64,000 nucleotides of DNA from Anaerolineae bacterium (GCA_022822545.1 JAJEBE010000050.1:1-64000); one strand, 5' to 3'. Counted from the stretch's first letter, positions 25,265 through 36,908 are shown. Notes: a model not told the origin generated them from the letters alone. Made by a program: numbers and translations.

Positions 25265-25678
25265 ATGGGCGAAAAGATCATAGTCGAAGTCCTTGTGGAG
25301 CGACAGCGACAGGCGGTCTGGCAATTCTTCAACCAGCCTGAACACATCACAAATTGGAACTTCGCCTCTGAGGACTGGTGTTGTCCGCGCGCTGAGAATG
25401 ACCTCCGAGTTGGTGGACGACTCTGCAGTAGAATGGAAGCCAGAGATGGTAGCTTTGGCTTTGACTTTGAAGCCATCTACGACGAGATCGTTGACGGATC
25501 CCGGATTGCCTACACGATGACCGACGGCCGGCAAGCCGAAACTACATTCGAGGATGTCGCCGATTCAACGAAGGTCACCACAACTTTCGATGCTGAATTG
25601 GAAAACCCGGCTGACATGCAGAGGGCCGGCTGGCAAGCGATTCTCGACAATTTCAAACGATATGTTGAATCCACCTAA
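25265..25678 (+). CDS. SRPBCC/AHSA1-type protein
   Basis: The product (137 residues) is a small START-like barrel protein of the activator-of-Hsp90-ATPase (AHSA1) group, which binds hydrophobic ligands and has no single known reaction. Visible family features are the start KIIVEVLVERQRQAVWQFF, the conserved HITNWNFASEDW region, GGRLCSRM, and the C-terminal GWQAILDNFKRYV helix. The ATG at 25265 is preferred to an upstream in-frame start because AAGG lies 8 nt before it. It sits alone between the tRNA genes and anmK, so context gives no clue to its ligand. Confidence 0.85.
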   Translation: MGEKIIVEVLVERQRQAVWQFFNQPEHITNWNFASEDWCCPRAENDLRVGGRLCSRMEARDGSFGFDFEAIYDEIVDGSRIAYTMTDGRQAETTFEDVADSTKVTTTFDAELENPADMQRAGWQAILDNFKRYVEST

Positions 25679-25831
25679 AGCCTGAACTGAACGGCGGATT
25701 GCATTGCTCTATTCCTTGCCGGCTTTGACGTCATTACACCGCGACGGATGTTTGGCCGATGCTCTGATGCTTCCTTGTGAAGACCTTCGACCCGAGAATG
25801 CGCCGCCTCGCTGGCGAATTTGTGCTGTGCC

Positions 25832-27013
25832 ATGCTCGTCGCAGGCTTGATGTCCGGCACCTCCGCTGACGGCGTCGATGTCGCGCTCTGCGAGCTCAAA
25901 GGCGCGCCGGGCAATTTAAGCGCCGCTTTGCTTCATGGCGCCACCTTCCCCTACGACCCAGCCATGCGCCAGCGGATCCTGCATTGCTGTGACCCGATCG
26001 GCAGCAGCGTTGACGAAATCGCGGCTCTGAACGTCGATCTCGCCGAGGTCTTCGCGGAGTCCGCCCTACGCGCGATCCAGCAGGCGGGCATGTCGGTAGA
26101 GCAGGTGGACTTGATCGGCTCGCACGGACAAACGCTTTGGCACAACGTCACGGCCGACGGCAAAGTCAGCGCCTCGTTTCAAATCGTCGAAGCGGCGGTC
26201 CTCGCCGAATGCGTTGGCGTCACGACCATCAGCAATTTCCGCGCCCGCGATATCGCCGCTGGCGGGCAAGGCGCGCCTCTGACGAGCTATGTCGATTGGC
26301 TGCTGCTGCGCCACCCGCGGCATTGGCGCGCTGTGCAGAATATCGGCGGCATGGGCAACGTCACCTTCCTGCCGCCGCTCACCGATGATTCAGCCGAACC
26401 CATCGCCTTTGACACCGGGCCCGGCAATGCGCTGCTCGATATCGCCGCGGCGGAGTTGACCGACGGCGCCTGGACCTACGATCGCGATGGTCAACTGGCG
26501 CGGCAGGGCCGAGTCAATGAGGAATGGCTCGATGAACTCCTGAGCCATCCTTATTATTCTCGCGCTTATCCCAAGACGACCGGCCGCGAGACCTTCGGCA
26601 CAGCGGCGGCGCTGCAACTGCTGGCTGAGGCGTCGAAACGCGGATTGGATGGCAATGAGATCATCGCCACCCTAACCGCGCTGACCGCCACCAACATCGC
26701 CGATGCCTATAGCCGTTTCGCGCCGGCGTCCATCCACGAGGTTATCATCGGCGGGGGCGGGCGTCACAATCCTGTCATAGTCGGCATGCTGCGCGAGCTG
26801 CTTGCGCCCGCGCGGATTTTGACGCACGAGGATATTGGCATGGACAGCGATTTCAAGGAAGCGCTTGTTTTTGCCGTGCTGGCCTACGAAACTTGGCATG
26901 ACCGGCCCGCGACCCTCCCCGCTTTTACCGGCGCGCGGAAATCAACTGTCCTCGGGCAGATCACGCCCGGCGACAATTACGCCGATCTGCTGCGTCGGAC
27001 CTGGCTGGGCTAA
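25832..27013 (+). CDS. anmK: Anhydro-N-acetylmuramic acid kinase
   Basis: AnmK phosphorylates and opens 1,6-anhydro-N-acetylmuramic acid released from peptidoglycan, giving MurNAc 6-phosphate for recycling. The 393-residue protein shows the ATP-binding LMSGTSADGVDVAL at the N-terminus, GSHGQTLWHN, NIGGMGNVTFLP, FDTGPGNALLD and the IGGGGRHNPV motif. The ATG at 25832 begins the conserved region; a GTG 12 bp upstream is also possible, and neither has a clear ribosome-binding site. No murQ or other recycling gene is next to it. Confidence 0.95.
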   Translation: MLVAGLMSGTSADGVDVALCELKGAPGNLSAALLHGATFPYDPAMRQRILHCCDPIGSSVDEIAALNVDLAEVFAESALRAIQQAGMSVEQVDLIGSHGQTLWHNVTADGKVSASFQIVEAAVLAECVGVTTISNFRARDIAAGGQGAPLTSYVDWLLLRHPRHWRAVQNIGGMGNVTFLPPLTDDSAEPIAFDTGPGNALLDIAAAELTDGAWTYDRDGQLARQGRVNEEWLDELLSHPYYSRAYPKTTGRETFGTAAALQLLAEASKRGLDGNEIIATLTALTATNIADAYSRFAPASIHEVIIGGGGRHNPVIVGMLRELLAPARILTHEDIGMDSDFKEALVFAVLAYETWHDRPATLPAFTGARKSTVLGQITPGDNYADLLRRTWLG

Positions 27014-27099
27014 GCGCGTATACATCGGCGGCGCAACCCTGGTCCGCTATCCATGTATAATGGGTTAGAGCTACAGTCCGATCTCATAGGTCGAAGTCA

Positions 27100-28101
27100 A
27101 TGAGCCCGATAGCCGGGAAATTACGGCGCATCGCGCGTCGGTGGTGGTCCGGCCGCAGTGATGCCACGCGCGCCCTGCCAGGAATCTTGCTTGGTACATT
27201 TCGCAGCTTCGGTCGCTACAGTTCGAGGCAATCGGCGGCGCTGGCCTTTTTTGCCTTGTTCTCACTCTTCCCCTTGATGCTGCTGCTGGCGGTATTCATT
27301 GGTGGTTTGCTCGAACCTGCCGCCGCTCAAGAACAGATCGCCAACGGTCTGCGCGTCTTCTTGCCGGAAGATGAAGTCATCGTGGAATTCGTCCGCGACA
27401 TTTTCGACGAATCGCTGCAACAATCCAACTCCTTTGGCATTGTGGCCATCATGACGATCGTCTGGTCTTCCTTGAGCCTCTTTTCAAACTTGACCGCGTC
27501 GCTGGACGAGATCTTCCACGTCCCCAACGGCCGCAATATCTGGAAGCTGCGCTTGCAGGCGGTCGGCATCAGCTTGGCGCTGGTGGCTCTGGTGATCGCC
27601 TCTTTCCTCACATCGGGCGTTCTGCGGCTGCTTTCGGTATTCCTGCTCGATCAACCGAGCTTGTGGCTCAGTATCGGCATCCGTTTCTTGCCCTTCGGCT
27701 TGGATATCGTGATCTTTGGTCTTCTGTTTCGCTTTGTGCCGGCGCGCTATGTGCATTGGGACGCGGTGCTGCCGGCGGCCTTGTTAGGCGCGGTCGGCTG
27801 GGAACTGGCGAAGAGCGGCTTCGGCCTTTATATGAGCAGCGTCGCTGGCTTCCAGTTCGTCTATGGCGGCATTGCTACCGTGATCGTTTTCCTGTTTTGG
27901 GCTTTTTTGATCGCCGCTATCTTTCTTTTCAGCGCTGAATTCTGTTCGCATATGAACGAGTGGATTATCAGTCGGCATGGCCAAGCTTCCGCCATCCATC
28001 CTTCAGTGAGCATCGCCATTCGCGATGGCCAGATACAGGTGCGGCTGCCTGAAAAGGGCGCAGCCGGGCAAATCGAGGCCCGCGCCTCCGACGGCAACTG
28101 A
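27100..28101 (+). CDS. YihY/BrkB-family inner-membrane protein
   Basis: The 333-residue protein has about six membrane helices and the YihY/virulence-factor-BrkB pattern: AALAFFALFSLFPLMLLL near the first helix, FQFVYGGIATVIVFLFW in a late helix, and an SAEFCSHMNE end to the membrane domain. The family was once annotated as ribonuclease BN, but that assignment was an error and its function remains unclear (a transport role has been suggested). It follows anmK by 86 bp on the same strand. The last 50 residues are soluble. Confidence 0.88.
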   Translation: MSPIAGKLRRIARRWWSGRSDATRALPGILLGTFRSFGRYSSRQSAALAFFALFSLFPLMLLLAVFIGGLLEPAAAQEQIANGLRVFLPEDEVIVEFVRDIFDESLQQSNSFGIVAIMTIVWSSLSLFSNLTASLDEIFHVPNGRNIWKLRLQAVGISLALVALVIASFLTSGVLRLLSVFLLDQPSLWLSIGIRFLPFGLDIVIFGLLFRFVPARYVHWDAVLPAALLGAVGWELAKSGFGLYMSSVAGFQFVYGGIATVIVFLFWAFLIAAIFLFSAEFCSHMNEWIISRHGQASAIHPSVSIAIRDGQIQVRLPEKGAAGQIEARASDGN

Positions 28102-28117
28102 CAAGCAAACCGCCGCC

Positions 28118-28972
28118 TCAGCCGACGCGCTTGAGCTTGCCCGTCCGTTTGGCATAATTTTCCGCCGCTATGAATGCCCGCAAACCCAGCGGCAATGTCA
28201 CAATGCCCAGCGCCAGCAGCGAAACAACATACTGCTGCATGTCCGCCAGCGGCGCTCCATCTAGGATGGCGGCGCGTGTGCCATTCAGCACGTATGTCAC
28301 CGGCGAAAACTGGGCGATGGTCTCCATCCAGTCCGGCAATACGCTGATTGGATAGTAGACGCCGGAGATCAGAAGAAAGGACGCTTCGACGACGTTGGTC
28401 ATTTGCGCGCCGCGCTCTGGATACAGCAGGGGCAGAATGCTCGCCAGTATGCCTATGCCAACCAGCGAAAGGCTGCCAGCCAGGATCACTGCGCCAGCGC
28501 CGATCAGGTTCGCGTCGGATAAATCCAGCTTGAAGAAAAGCGCCATGGCGACGCCGATGAGCAAGGTCGAAATCAAGCCGTAAGTCAATGAATATGCAGT
28601 TTGGCCGACCAAATGCACCCAGCGGCGCACTGGCGCCATCAGCGTGTATTCAATGGTGCCTTCCCAGCGTTCCCAAGCGATAACTTCGCTGGTCAGAATA
28701 AATATGGCGGACAAATAGCGCCAGACGAGGGTGCCAATAATGAGATACATTGTCAGGTATTGCACATCAAAACCGACTGCCTCGCCCGTCAGCGCCTCCG
28801 CGCCTTGGGCGATGAATACGACCGATAGGCCGCTGGTCAGCGAGTAGAAGAACCAGACCACCTCCCAACCCCAATAGCGCCGAGTCAAATGCCAATTCCG
28901 CGCCAGGAAAGCATAAGTCTGCAAGGCATGTAAACGCACCGAGCTTAGTCCGCGAATCCTGTTGTTTGGCAT
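28118..28972 (-). CDS. ABC-2-type transporter permease
   Basis: The 284-residue protein is the membrane half of an ABC-2 exporter. Five to six helices are visible and the ABC-2 signature appears as SLVGIGILASILPLLYPERGAQMTNV split over the central helices, followed by the conserved LLISGVYYPISVLP. It starts 13 bp after the ATPase gene, with a GGGAG site in the gap, so the two are co-translated. Such exporters move drugs, lipids or polysaccharides; nothing here specifies the cargo. Confidence 0.9.
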   Translation of the reverse strand: MPNNRIRGLSSVRLHALQTYAFLARNWHLTRRYWGWEVVWFFYSLTSGLSVVFIAQGAEALTGEAVGFDVQYLTMYLIIGTLVWRYLSAIFILTSEVIAWERWEGTIEYTLMAPVRRWVHLVGQTAYSLTYGLISTLLIGVAMALFFKLDLSDANLIGAGAVILAGSLSLVGIGILASILPLLYPERGAQMTNVVEASFLLISGVYYPISVLPDWMETIAQFSPVTYVLNGTRAAILDGAPLADMQQYVVSLLALGIVTLPLGLRAFIAAENYAKRTGKLKRVG

Positions 28973-28984
28973 GCTGTCTCCCGA

Positions 28985-29890
28985 TTAGCCAGCTAGTGAG
29001 GCATTGGCGCCGTCGACATCGATCAATTGCTCGCCGGTTAGGTGAATGAAAACATCTTCGAGCGTTGGCAGCTCGTCACTATTCGAGATGCTTCGCTTAA
29101 GCTCTTCCGGCGTGCCGGTGGCGACCAGCTTGCCATTGTGGATCACCGCCACCCGGTCGCAAATCAGGTCAGCCTCTTCCATATCGTGCGTTGTGATCAG
29201 AATCGTCGCATCGTGCGAATCGCGCAATTCCTCGATGAATGCGCGGACATCTCGCTTCGAGCGGGGATCCAGCCCGGTCGTCGGTTCATCAAGCAGCAGC
29301 AGGATCGGCGAAGTCAAGAAGGCGCGCGCGATGGCGACTTTCTGCTGCATGCCGCGGCTCATCTCCTCCATCGGTTCGGCGTAAGTCGAGCGCTTCAAGC
29401 CCAGCCGCCCCATAATTTCATAGGCTTTGACCGTCGCTTGCGGTCCCGTCACGCCATAGAGCCGCGCGCCATACAGCAGGTTCTCCATTGGGCTCAGCTT
29501 CTTGAAGAAGGCGGCGTCCACCGAGACGCGACTGATAAGTTGCTTCACAGCCATTTCGTCCTCGGCGATATCGATCCCGAATACCTTGGCGCTGCCTTTG
29601 TCCGCCTTCAGTAGCGTGGATATCAATCTGATCAGGGTCGACTTGCCCGAACCATTTGGTCCCAGCACGCCGAAGATTTCTCCGCGAGCAACTGAGAAGC
29701 TGACATGATCCACCGCGGCTATCGGTTCTTTGGCGCCGTTCTTGACCTGTGGCAGCATGCCCGGCGCCGGCAGCGTCTCCTTTGCGCCAAGCAGTCGTTT
29801 CCAAAGCGGCGGCTTGGGCAGGTGAAAATACTTGGTGATGGCGTCGACAACCAGCGCCTGCTGCGGGTCCAAAGGCCGTTTCGCCAGCAT
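28985..29890 (-). CDS. ABC-2-type transporter ATP-binding protein
   Basis: This 301-residue cytoplasmic ATPase powers the adjacent permease. Motifs are Walker A GPNGSGKS (77-84), the signature MSRGMQQ (177-183, an ABC-2 variant of LSGGQ), Walker B LLLLDEP ending at 203, and the switch His in ITTHDMEEAD. About 50 residues precede the ABC core, including a KPPLWKRLLGAKE segment. The ATG at 29890 has CAGGAG 5 nt upstream and is preferred to an upstream in-frame start that would add 39 unconserved residues. Confidence 0.93.
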   Translation of the reverse strand: MLAKRPLDPQQALVVDAITKYFHLPKPPLWKRLLGAKETLPAPGMLPQVKNGAKEPIAAVDHVSFSVARGEIFGVLGPNGSGKSTLIRLISTLLKADKGSAKVFGIDIAEDEMAVKQLISRVSVDAAFFKKLSPMENLLYGARLYGVTGPQATVKAYEIMGRLGLKRSTYAEPMEEMSRGMQQKVAIARAFLTSPILLLLDEPTTGLDPRSKRDVRAFIEELRDSHDATILITTHDMEEADLICDRVAVIHNGKLVATGTPEELKRSISNSDELPTLEDVFIHLTGEQLIDVDGANASLAG

Positions 29891-30132
29891 GGCCGCTCCT
29901 GCTTCCTTAGATTCGGACTGTATGCTGCTGAACACAGGCGGACAAGTTGCGCTATTGTAATCCTTGATGGCGCGGTCGAGAAGGCGAAGCGGCCGCCACG
30001 CTATCATCAGTTCGCAATGTCGGCGGGCGCTCCCGAAGTTTCTAGCACAGATTGTCCGGCTTTCAACGTGGATAATTCACATTGTCTACGTTACACTAGC
30101 GTCAAGCTAATCCGCTGGTCGGGACACGGGGC

Positions 30133-30681
30133 ATGAGCGAACCCTCGACGATTGATAGCTATCCTTTCGAATTGAATGACTTCGATCCGGCTGTCGATAC
30201 CATCACATCAGAGGTTGTCCATCCAGGACCGAGCGCGGCGGATCGCTCGATCGCGCGACGCGCCAGCCTGCAAATCCTCTACGAATTGGATACGACCGAT
30301 CATGAACTCGCCGATACGCTCGAAGCTCATTTCACAGAACGCCCGGAAGCCTACGCGGTTCGGCAACATATCCGCCGTTTCGTCGACGGGGTAATTTCGA
30401 ATCGCGCGACCATTGATGGCATCTTGCAGGAATACGCGCCGGAATGGCCCGTTGATCAGGTCGCTGTCATCGACCGGAATATCTTGCGCATCGCGATCTA
30501 TGAATATCTGCTGCAGAAACGCAAGACACCTGTTCCCGTAATCGTCAATGAGGCGGTGTACCTGGCGCAAATATTCGGCGCTGAGCACGCGCACGGCTTC
30601 GTGCACGGCGTCCTGGGCGCGATCACCTCGGAGTTGGAGCCACAATTGCAGACTGCGGCGGAAGTGGACGATACAGCATGA
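30133..30681 (+). CDS. nusB: Transcription antitermination factor NusB
   Basis: NusB binds boxA RNA with S10 and promotes rRNA transcription. The 182-residue protein has a 35-residue acidic N-terminal extension before the helical core, which starts at SIARRASLQILYELD. Conserved parts include DRNILRIAIYEYL and VPVIVNEAVYLAQIFG followed by FVHGVLGAI. It is the first gene of a nusB-tatA-tatC group, overlapping the next gene by 4 bp (ATGA). Confidence 0.93.
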   Translation: MSEPSTIDSYPFELNDFDPAVDTITSEVVHPGPSAADRSIARRASLQILYELDTTDHELADTLEAHFTERPEAYAVRQHIRRFVDGVISNRATIDGILQEYAPEWPVDQVAVIDRNILRIAIYEYLLQKRKTPVPVIVNEAVYLAQIFGAEHAHGFVHGVLGAITSELEPQLQTAAEVDDTA

Positions 30682-31229
30682 ATTTCCTCGGCGTCGGCGC
30701 ATGGGAATTGGTGGCGATACTGCTTATCATGCTGGTATTCGCCGGGCCCAAGCGCATGATTCACTGGTCCTATGTTCTGGGCCAGCATGTGGCCAAGTTC
30801 CGCAAAATCTGGTCCGAGACAGTCGATTTGGTCCAGAAGGAATTCGACGAGGCCGGCGTCGATATCAAGCTGCCTAAGGAGCCCCCCACTCGCAAGAGTC
30901 TCAACAGCGCCGTCACCGATGCCGTAAAGCCGATGACCAAGCCGGTGCAAGACTCGCTGGATGAAGTGAAGAAAGACCTTGACGCTGTCAAAGAAGTCAG
31001 CGATACGCTGAACAACAAGCAGAAAACGACCTCGTCCAGCGATGCAAAGCGCGCAAACAAACCGCTCTTGCCGGAACTGACGCAACCCGAACCAGTTCAA
31101 AAACCGCCCGCAGCGCCCGAAGCGATACCAATGGGCGCCTGGAGCGGCCCGGATTCAACCGCCGGCGCCAACGGCAACTCGGCCGACCTGGGCGCCTGGA
31201 CGCGGGCCGGCGGCAACAGCAAGACCTGA
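30678..31229 (+). CDS. Sec-independent translocase subunit TatA/TatB family
   Basis: The protein (183 residues) belongs to the TatA/B (MttA/Hcf106) family, which forms the Tat pore or receptor for folded proteins in the inner membrane. The single helix GVGAWELVAILLIMLVFAGP (about 5-24) is followed by the hinge and an amphipathic helix (VAKFRKIWSETVDLVQKEF). The following 110 residues are charged and Pro-rich, so the tail is long, more like TatB than TatA. No second TatA/B gene is nearby. The start overlaps the nusB stop, and tatC follows at once. Confidence 0.9.
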   Translation: MNFLGVGAWELVAILLIMLVFAGPKRMIHWSYVLGQHVAKFRKIWSETVDLVQKEFDEAGVDIKLPKEPPTRKSLNSAVTDAVKPMTKPVQDSLDEVKKDLDAVKEVSDTLNNKQKTTSSSDAKRANKPLLPELTQPEPVQKPPAAPEAIPMGAWSGPDSTAGANGNSADLGAWTRAGGNSKT

Positions 31230-31231
31230 TT

Positions 31232-32011
31232 ATGACGGACATGGCCGCACCGGAGACGCTCGAAGACGGTCATGAACTCCGCATGGGGTTCTTTGAGCAC
31301 CTCGACGAACTCCGCCAGCGCCTCACTCGCGCTGTGCTTTCCCTGGTTGTCGGCACAGTAATCGGGATTTTCTTCACTGACCGCGTGCTCATGCTGCTGC
31401 AAGAACCCTACTGCCGCATCCCCAGCGTCAATAATTGCGAACTCGTCATCCTCGACCCGACCGGCAATATCCTCATCTACTTCAAAGTCGCGCTGATGGT
31501 CGGCGGCATCTTGTCGATACCGATGGTGACCTATCAGTTGCTCATGTTCATCTTGCCCGGCTTGACGCGCAAAGAGCGGCGCTACGTGCTGCTTTCCATC
31601 CCCGCGACAACCGTGCTCTTCATAGTCGGCGTATTGTTCGCCTGGCGCATACTGATGCCGCCTGCCCTCGGCTTCCTCAACGAGTTTCAGGCGCAGATCT
31701 TCGAGCCGGAATGGACGGCCGATGGCTACATCAGCTTTGTCACATCGCTGCTTTTTTGGATGGGCGTCGCCTTTCAAACCCCGCTCATCTTCTTCCTCAT
31801 TTCGCTGCTCGGGTTGGTCAGCGCCCGCACCCTGATCCGACAGTGGCGCATCGCCATCGTCGGCGCCTCGATAGCGGCTGCCCTGATCACGCCGACCATT
31901 GATCCGGTGAACATGTTCCTCGTCATGGCGCCGCTGCTCGCGCTTTACAGTCTGAGCATCGTGCTGGTCTTCTTCGGCCGCAAGCTCTCCGGGGTGGACC
32001 GCAAAGACTGA
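31232..32011 (+). CDS. tatC: Sec-independent protein translocase TatC
   Basis: TatC binds the twin-arginine signal peptide and builds the Tat translocase with TatA/B. The 259-residue protein has six predicted helices. The diagnostic N-terminal FFEHLDELRQRLTRA precedes helix 1; the later TPLIFFLISLLGLV segment and the LITPTIDPVNMFLVMAPLL region at helices 5-6 are also typical. It begins 2 bp after the tatA/B stop and closes the nusB-tat operon. Confidence 0.96.
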   Translation: MTDMAAPETLEDGHELRMGFFEHLDELRQRLTRAVLSLVVGTVIGIFFTDRVLMLLQEPYCRIPSVNNCELVILDPTGNILIYFKVALMVGGILSIPMVTYQLLMFILPGLTRKERRYVLLSIPATTVLFIVGVLFAWRILMPPALGFLNEFQAQIFEPEWTADGYISFVTSLLFWMGVAFQTPLIFFLISLLGLVSARTLIRQWRIAIVGASIAAALITPTIDPVNMFLVMAPLLALYSLSIVLVFFGRKLSGVDRKD

Positions 32012-32087
32012 GATTCCGCTGACGTCACGTACCATGCTGTGCTACAATACCGCCGTTTTGCGAAATGGCGGCATATTGGAGATGTTC

Positions 32088-33809
<1,722 letters not shown>

Positions 33810-33836
33810 CGCCTGCTCTCGCAATGGCGCTTTACA

Positions 33837-36830
33837 TCATGGCGTCGCCATCCGCCGTTCTTTGTCCGCCAGCAGCGAATGGCGGAACACAGCCTTTTCC
33901 GCTTCCACAAAGAGCAGCACCGCAATGCCCGCCACAACACTGACGACAACATGGGTCATAGCGAGCGCGCGCGTATCAAACAGATCCTGGAAAAACGGAA
34001 CGTAGACCACGATCAACTGCAAGAGGAAGGTCGATAACACCGCCCAGAACATCAGCGGATTGTCTTTGAAGCCGGCGCGCCAGAAGGTCGTATGATCGCC
34101 GGCGCGGATGGCGACGACCTGGAACATTTGCGTGAATGCCAAAACGGTGAAGGCGATCGTTCGCGGTATACGCTCGACCTGGTTCATCAGATGCCGGCCC
34201 GGGTCCTTGCTGCCTTCGCCATGCTCCTCCTGGAACTGCGCCCCCGCTTCCGCCGACCCCAGGAAAGCGACCCGTTCTTCCGCCGACCAGTCGTCCCAGA
34301 TCTCCGGCGCCGCCTCCGCGCCAGCCAGCTCGACCACGGCGGCCCGGTCAAGCGCTTCCAAGCCGAGCGATGGGCTGAAGGCGTCCAGATTGATCGTGGT
34401 ATAACCCCAAACGTAGCTCGCCAAAGTCAGTATCGCGATGAGAACGCCGACCACGGCGATATGAATGCCCGTGCCCTGGGCGAAGATGCTTTCGTTTGTG
34501 GGCCGCGGCCGTCGGCGCATCACGCCTTCTTCCGCCGGCTCAAAGCCGAGCGCGATCGCCGGCAAGCCATCGGTCACCAGGTTGATCCACAAAATCTGAA
34601 TCGCCAGCAGCGGAATCGGCAGATTGATCAACAGCGCCACGAACATCACCAGAATCTCGCCAACATTGGAACTGAGCATATACTTGATGAATTTCTTGAT
34701 GTTGTCGTAAATCGCGCGGCCTTCCTCTATCGCCGCGACTATCGAACGGAAATTGTCGTCCGTCAGGATCATCTCGGAGGCGCCCTTGCTGACATCAGCG
34801 CCGGTAATCCCCATCGCCACGCCGATATCGGCTTGTTTCAGCGCTGGCGCATCGTTCACGCCATCGCCCGTCATCGCCACGATGTTGTCATGATCCTGCA
34901 AAGCTTGCACCAGCCGCAGTTTATGCGCCGGCGAGACGCGGGCAAAACAGGATGTTCTTCGCACCGCCGCGTCCAACTCTTCGTCCGTCATCGCGTCCAG
35001 CTCGCTGCCGCTGATCGCTCGCTCCTCGGCTTCAATGATGCCGAGGTCACGCGCAATCGCTTCCGCGGTCAAAGCGTGGTCTCCCGTTATCATGATCGTG
35101 CGAACACCGGCTTCGCGGGCGCGCTGCACCGCCACCTTCGCTTCTGGCCGCGCCGGGTCAAGAATGCCTATCAAGCCGATCAGCTCCAGGTCGCGCTCGA
35201 TCTCAGGTCCCATCTGCGCTGGCAACTCAGCCAATGGCCGCCAGGCGATGCCGAGCACGCGCAAACCATCGTTCGCCATCGCGTCAACCCGCTTCTGCCA
35301 ATCGCTCCGTCTTCCCTCGCTCATGTCTACGACATCATCCGGCGTCTGTTCGCTCGTGGACCACTCTATAAGCCGGTCGGGCGCGCCTTTGGTGATGATG
35401 ACATACTTCGCGTCCGGGAAGAGCATTCGCGCTGTTTCACCCGCGACTTCATGCACGGTGGTCATCGCCTTGCGCTCGCTGCTGAAAGGCAATTCCGCCA
35501 CGCGCGGCATATCCCGCTCCAGCCGCTCTCGCGTGAAACCGATCTTCTGCGCCGCGACCAGCAGCGCCGCCTCCGTGCTATCGCCGACTACCTTGACCTG
35601 ATCGCTATTGTCTTGCGTTTCCAGGTAGACATTGGTCGAAAGCGCCATCGCCTTCAACATACGTTGCGCCGCGAAATCCTCCTTCGCATTCACCGGCTTG
35701 CCCAGGCTTGCCGGATCGTGCGTGCCCAGGGAAAACAAGCCGCCTTCCGGCAGATAGCCGGTGCCCTCAACCCGTATATCATCGTGCCGCGGCAATACCA
35801 GATAGGTAGCCGTCATTTCGTTCCTGGTCAGCGTTCCCGTCTTGTCCGAGCAAATGACATTCACGGAGCCCAAGGTCTCGACGGCGGGCAAGCGCCGAAT
35901 CAACACATTGCGCTTAACCATGCGGTTGGCGCCCAAAGACAAACCGATGGTCACCAGCGCCGGCAGTCCCTCGGGCACAGCTGCCACCGCCAGGCTGATC
36001 GCGATCAGGAACATTTGCTCCGCCGGGATGCCTTGTATCAAGAAACCGACGAAAAACACGATCGCCACCACGATCAAAGCCGCCGTCGCCAGGATATGCC
36101 CCAGATGATTCAGTCGGCGCTGCAGCGGCGTCGTACCCTCTTCCACCTGCAACAGCATCGTGGCGATATTGCCGATTTCAGTATTTAAGCCGATCCTGGT
36201 CACGACCATCTCGCCACGCCCGTAATTGACGGCGGTGCCCATAAAAGCCATATTCATCCGATCGCCAAGCGGCACATCGCCCGTGGTTTCGATGGAGGCA
36301 GTTGACTTTTCCACCGGCACCGACTCCCCGGTGAGCGCAGCTTCTTCGATCTGCAAGTTGATCGTCTCGATCAAACGGCCATCGGCCGGAATCCGGTCGC
36401 CTTCTCCTATCAGGACAATATCGCCGGGCGTCAACTCTTCCGCGCTGATTTCGTGAATATGACCGTCGCGGCGGACGCGCACCTGCGGCACTTGCAGACG
36501 GCTCAATGCAGCCAGAGCCTGCTCCGCCTGATATTCCTGGTAGATTCCGAGCAAGGCGTTCAACGCGACAATGGCGAGGATGACGATCACATCGGTCGCT
36601 TCCCCCAACAATGCCGAAATGGCGGCGGCGACAATCAAGACGATGACCATGACATCGGTGAATTGCCCCAGGATCAGTTGCGCCCAGTTGACGCCCTCAT
36701 CGGTCGGCAGGGCGTTCTTGCCGTATTCGCTCTGTCGCGCAACCGCCTCGGATTCGCTCAATCCCCGCGCCGGGTCGACGCCATACTCGGCTGCTACCTC
36801 GTGAATATCCTTGCGGAACGTTTCAATCAT
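33837..36830 (-). CDS. P-type cation ATPase, calcium-transporting (P2A) type
   Basis: This 997-residue inner-membrane pump probably exports Ca2+ (possibly Mn2+). Present are an N-terminal cation-ATPase domain, the actuator motif TGES (167-170), the ion-binding helix motif PEGLP (286-290), the phosphorylation site DKTGTLT (329-335), TGDGVNDAPALK in the hinge and about ten helices. An acidic insert of about 70 residues (roughly 810-885) extends an extracytoplasmic loop late in the membrane domain. The ATG at 36830 has AAGGA 7 nt upstream and is preferred over an upstream in-frame start. Confidence 0.93.
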   Translation of the reverse strand: MIETFRKDIHEVAAEYGVDPARGLSESEAVARQSEYGKNALPTDEGVNWAQLILGQFTDVMVIVLIVAAAISALLGEATDVIVILAIVALNALLGIYQEYQAEQALAALSRLQVPQVRVRRDGHIHEISAEELTPGDIVLIGEGDRIPADGRLIETINLQIEEAALTGESVPVEKSTASIETTGDVPLGDRMNMAFMGTAVNYGRGEMVVTRIGLNTEIGNIATMLLQVEEGTTPLQRRLNHLGHILATAALIVVAIVFFVGFLIQGIPAEQMFLIAISLAVAAVPEGLPALVTIGLSLGANRMVKRNVLIRRLPAVETLGSVNVICSDKTGTLTRNEMTATYLVLPRHDDIRVEGTGYLPEGGLFSLGTHDPASLGKPVNAKEDFAAQRMLKAMALSTNVYLETQDNSDQVKVVGDSTEAALLVAAQKIGFTRERLERDMPRVAELPFSSERKAMTTVHEVAGETARMLFPDAKYVIITKGAPDRLIEWSTSEQTPDDVVDMSEGRRSDWQKRVDAMANDGLRVLGIAWRPLAELPAQMGPEIERDLELIGLIGILDPARPEAKVAVQRAREAGVRTIMITGDHALTAEAIARDLGIIEAEERAISGSELDAMTDEELDAAVRRTSCFARVSPAHKLRLVQALQDHDNIVAMTGDGVNDAPALKQADIGVAMGITGADVSKGASEMILTDDNFRSIVAAIEEGRAIYDNIKKFIKYMLSSNVGEILVMFVALLINLPIPLLAIQILWINLVTDGLPAIALGFEPAEEGVMRRRPRPTNESIFAQGTGIHIAVVGVLIAILTLASYVWGYTTINLDAFSPSLGLEALDRAAVVELAGAEAAPEIWDDWSAEERVAFLGSAEAGAQFQEEHGEGSKDPGRHLMNQVERIPRTIAFTVLAFTQMFQVVAIRAGDHTTFWRAGFKDNPLMFWAVLSTFLLQLIVVYVPFFQDLFDTRALAMTHVVVSVVAGIAVLLFVEAEKAVFRHSLLADKERRMATP

Positions 36831-36879
36831 CCGGAAATCCTTAATTGACGTTCTCGTTATCTCTCGGTCAAAGGCAACT

Positions 36880-36908
36880 TTACTACACAACTGACGGCAA
36901 GCTGGCAA
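36880..36908 (-). promoter_or_regulatory. Putative promoter of the P-type ATPase gene
   Basis: On the minus strand TTGCCA (36903-36908) and TAGTAA (36880-36885) are 17 bp apart and lie about 50-80 bp upstream of the ATG. Confidence 0.5.

Noticed and set aside
34092..36188. 698-codon open frame on the plus strand inside the P-type ATPase gene
   Set aside because: It is antisense to a fully motif-supported ATPase; long antisense frames arise from the GC-rich codon use, and its Arg/His/Gln-rich translation matches no family.
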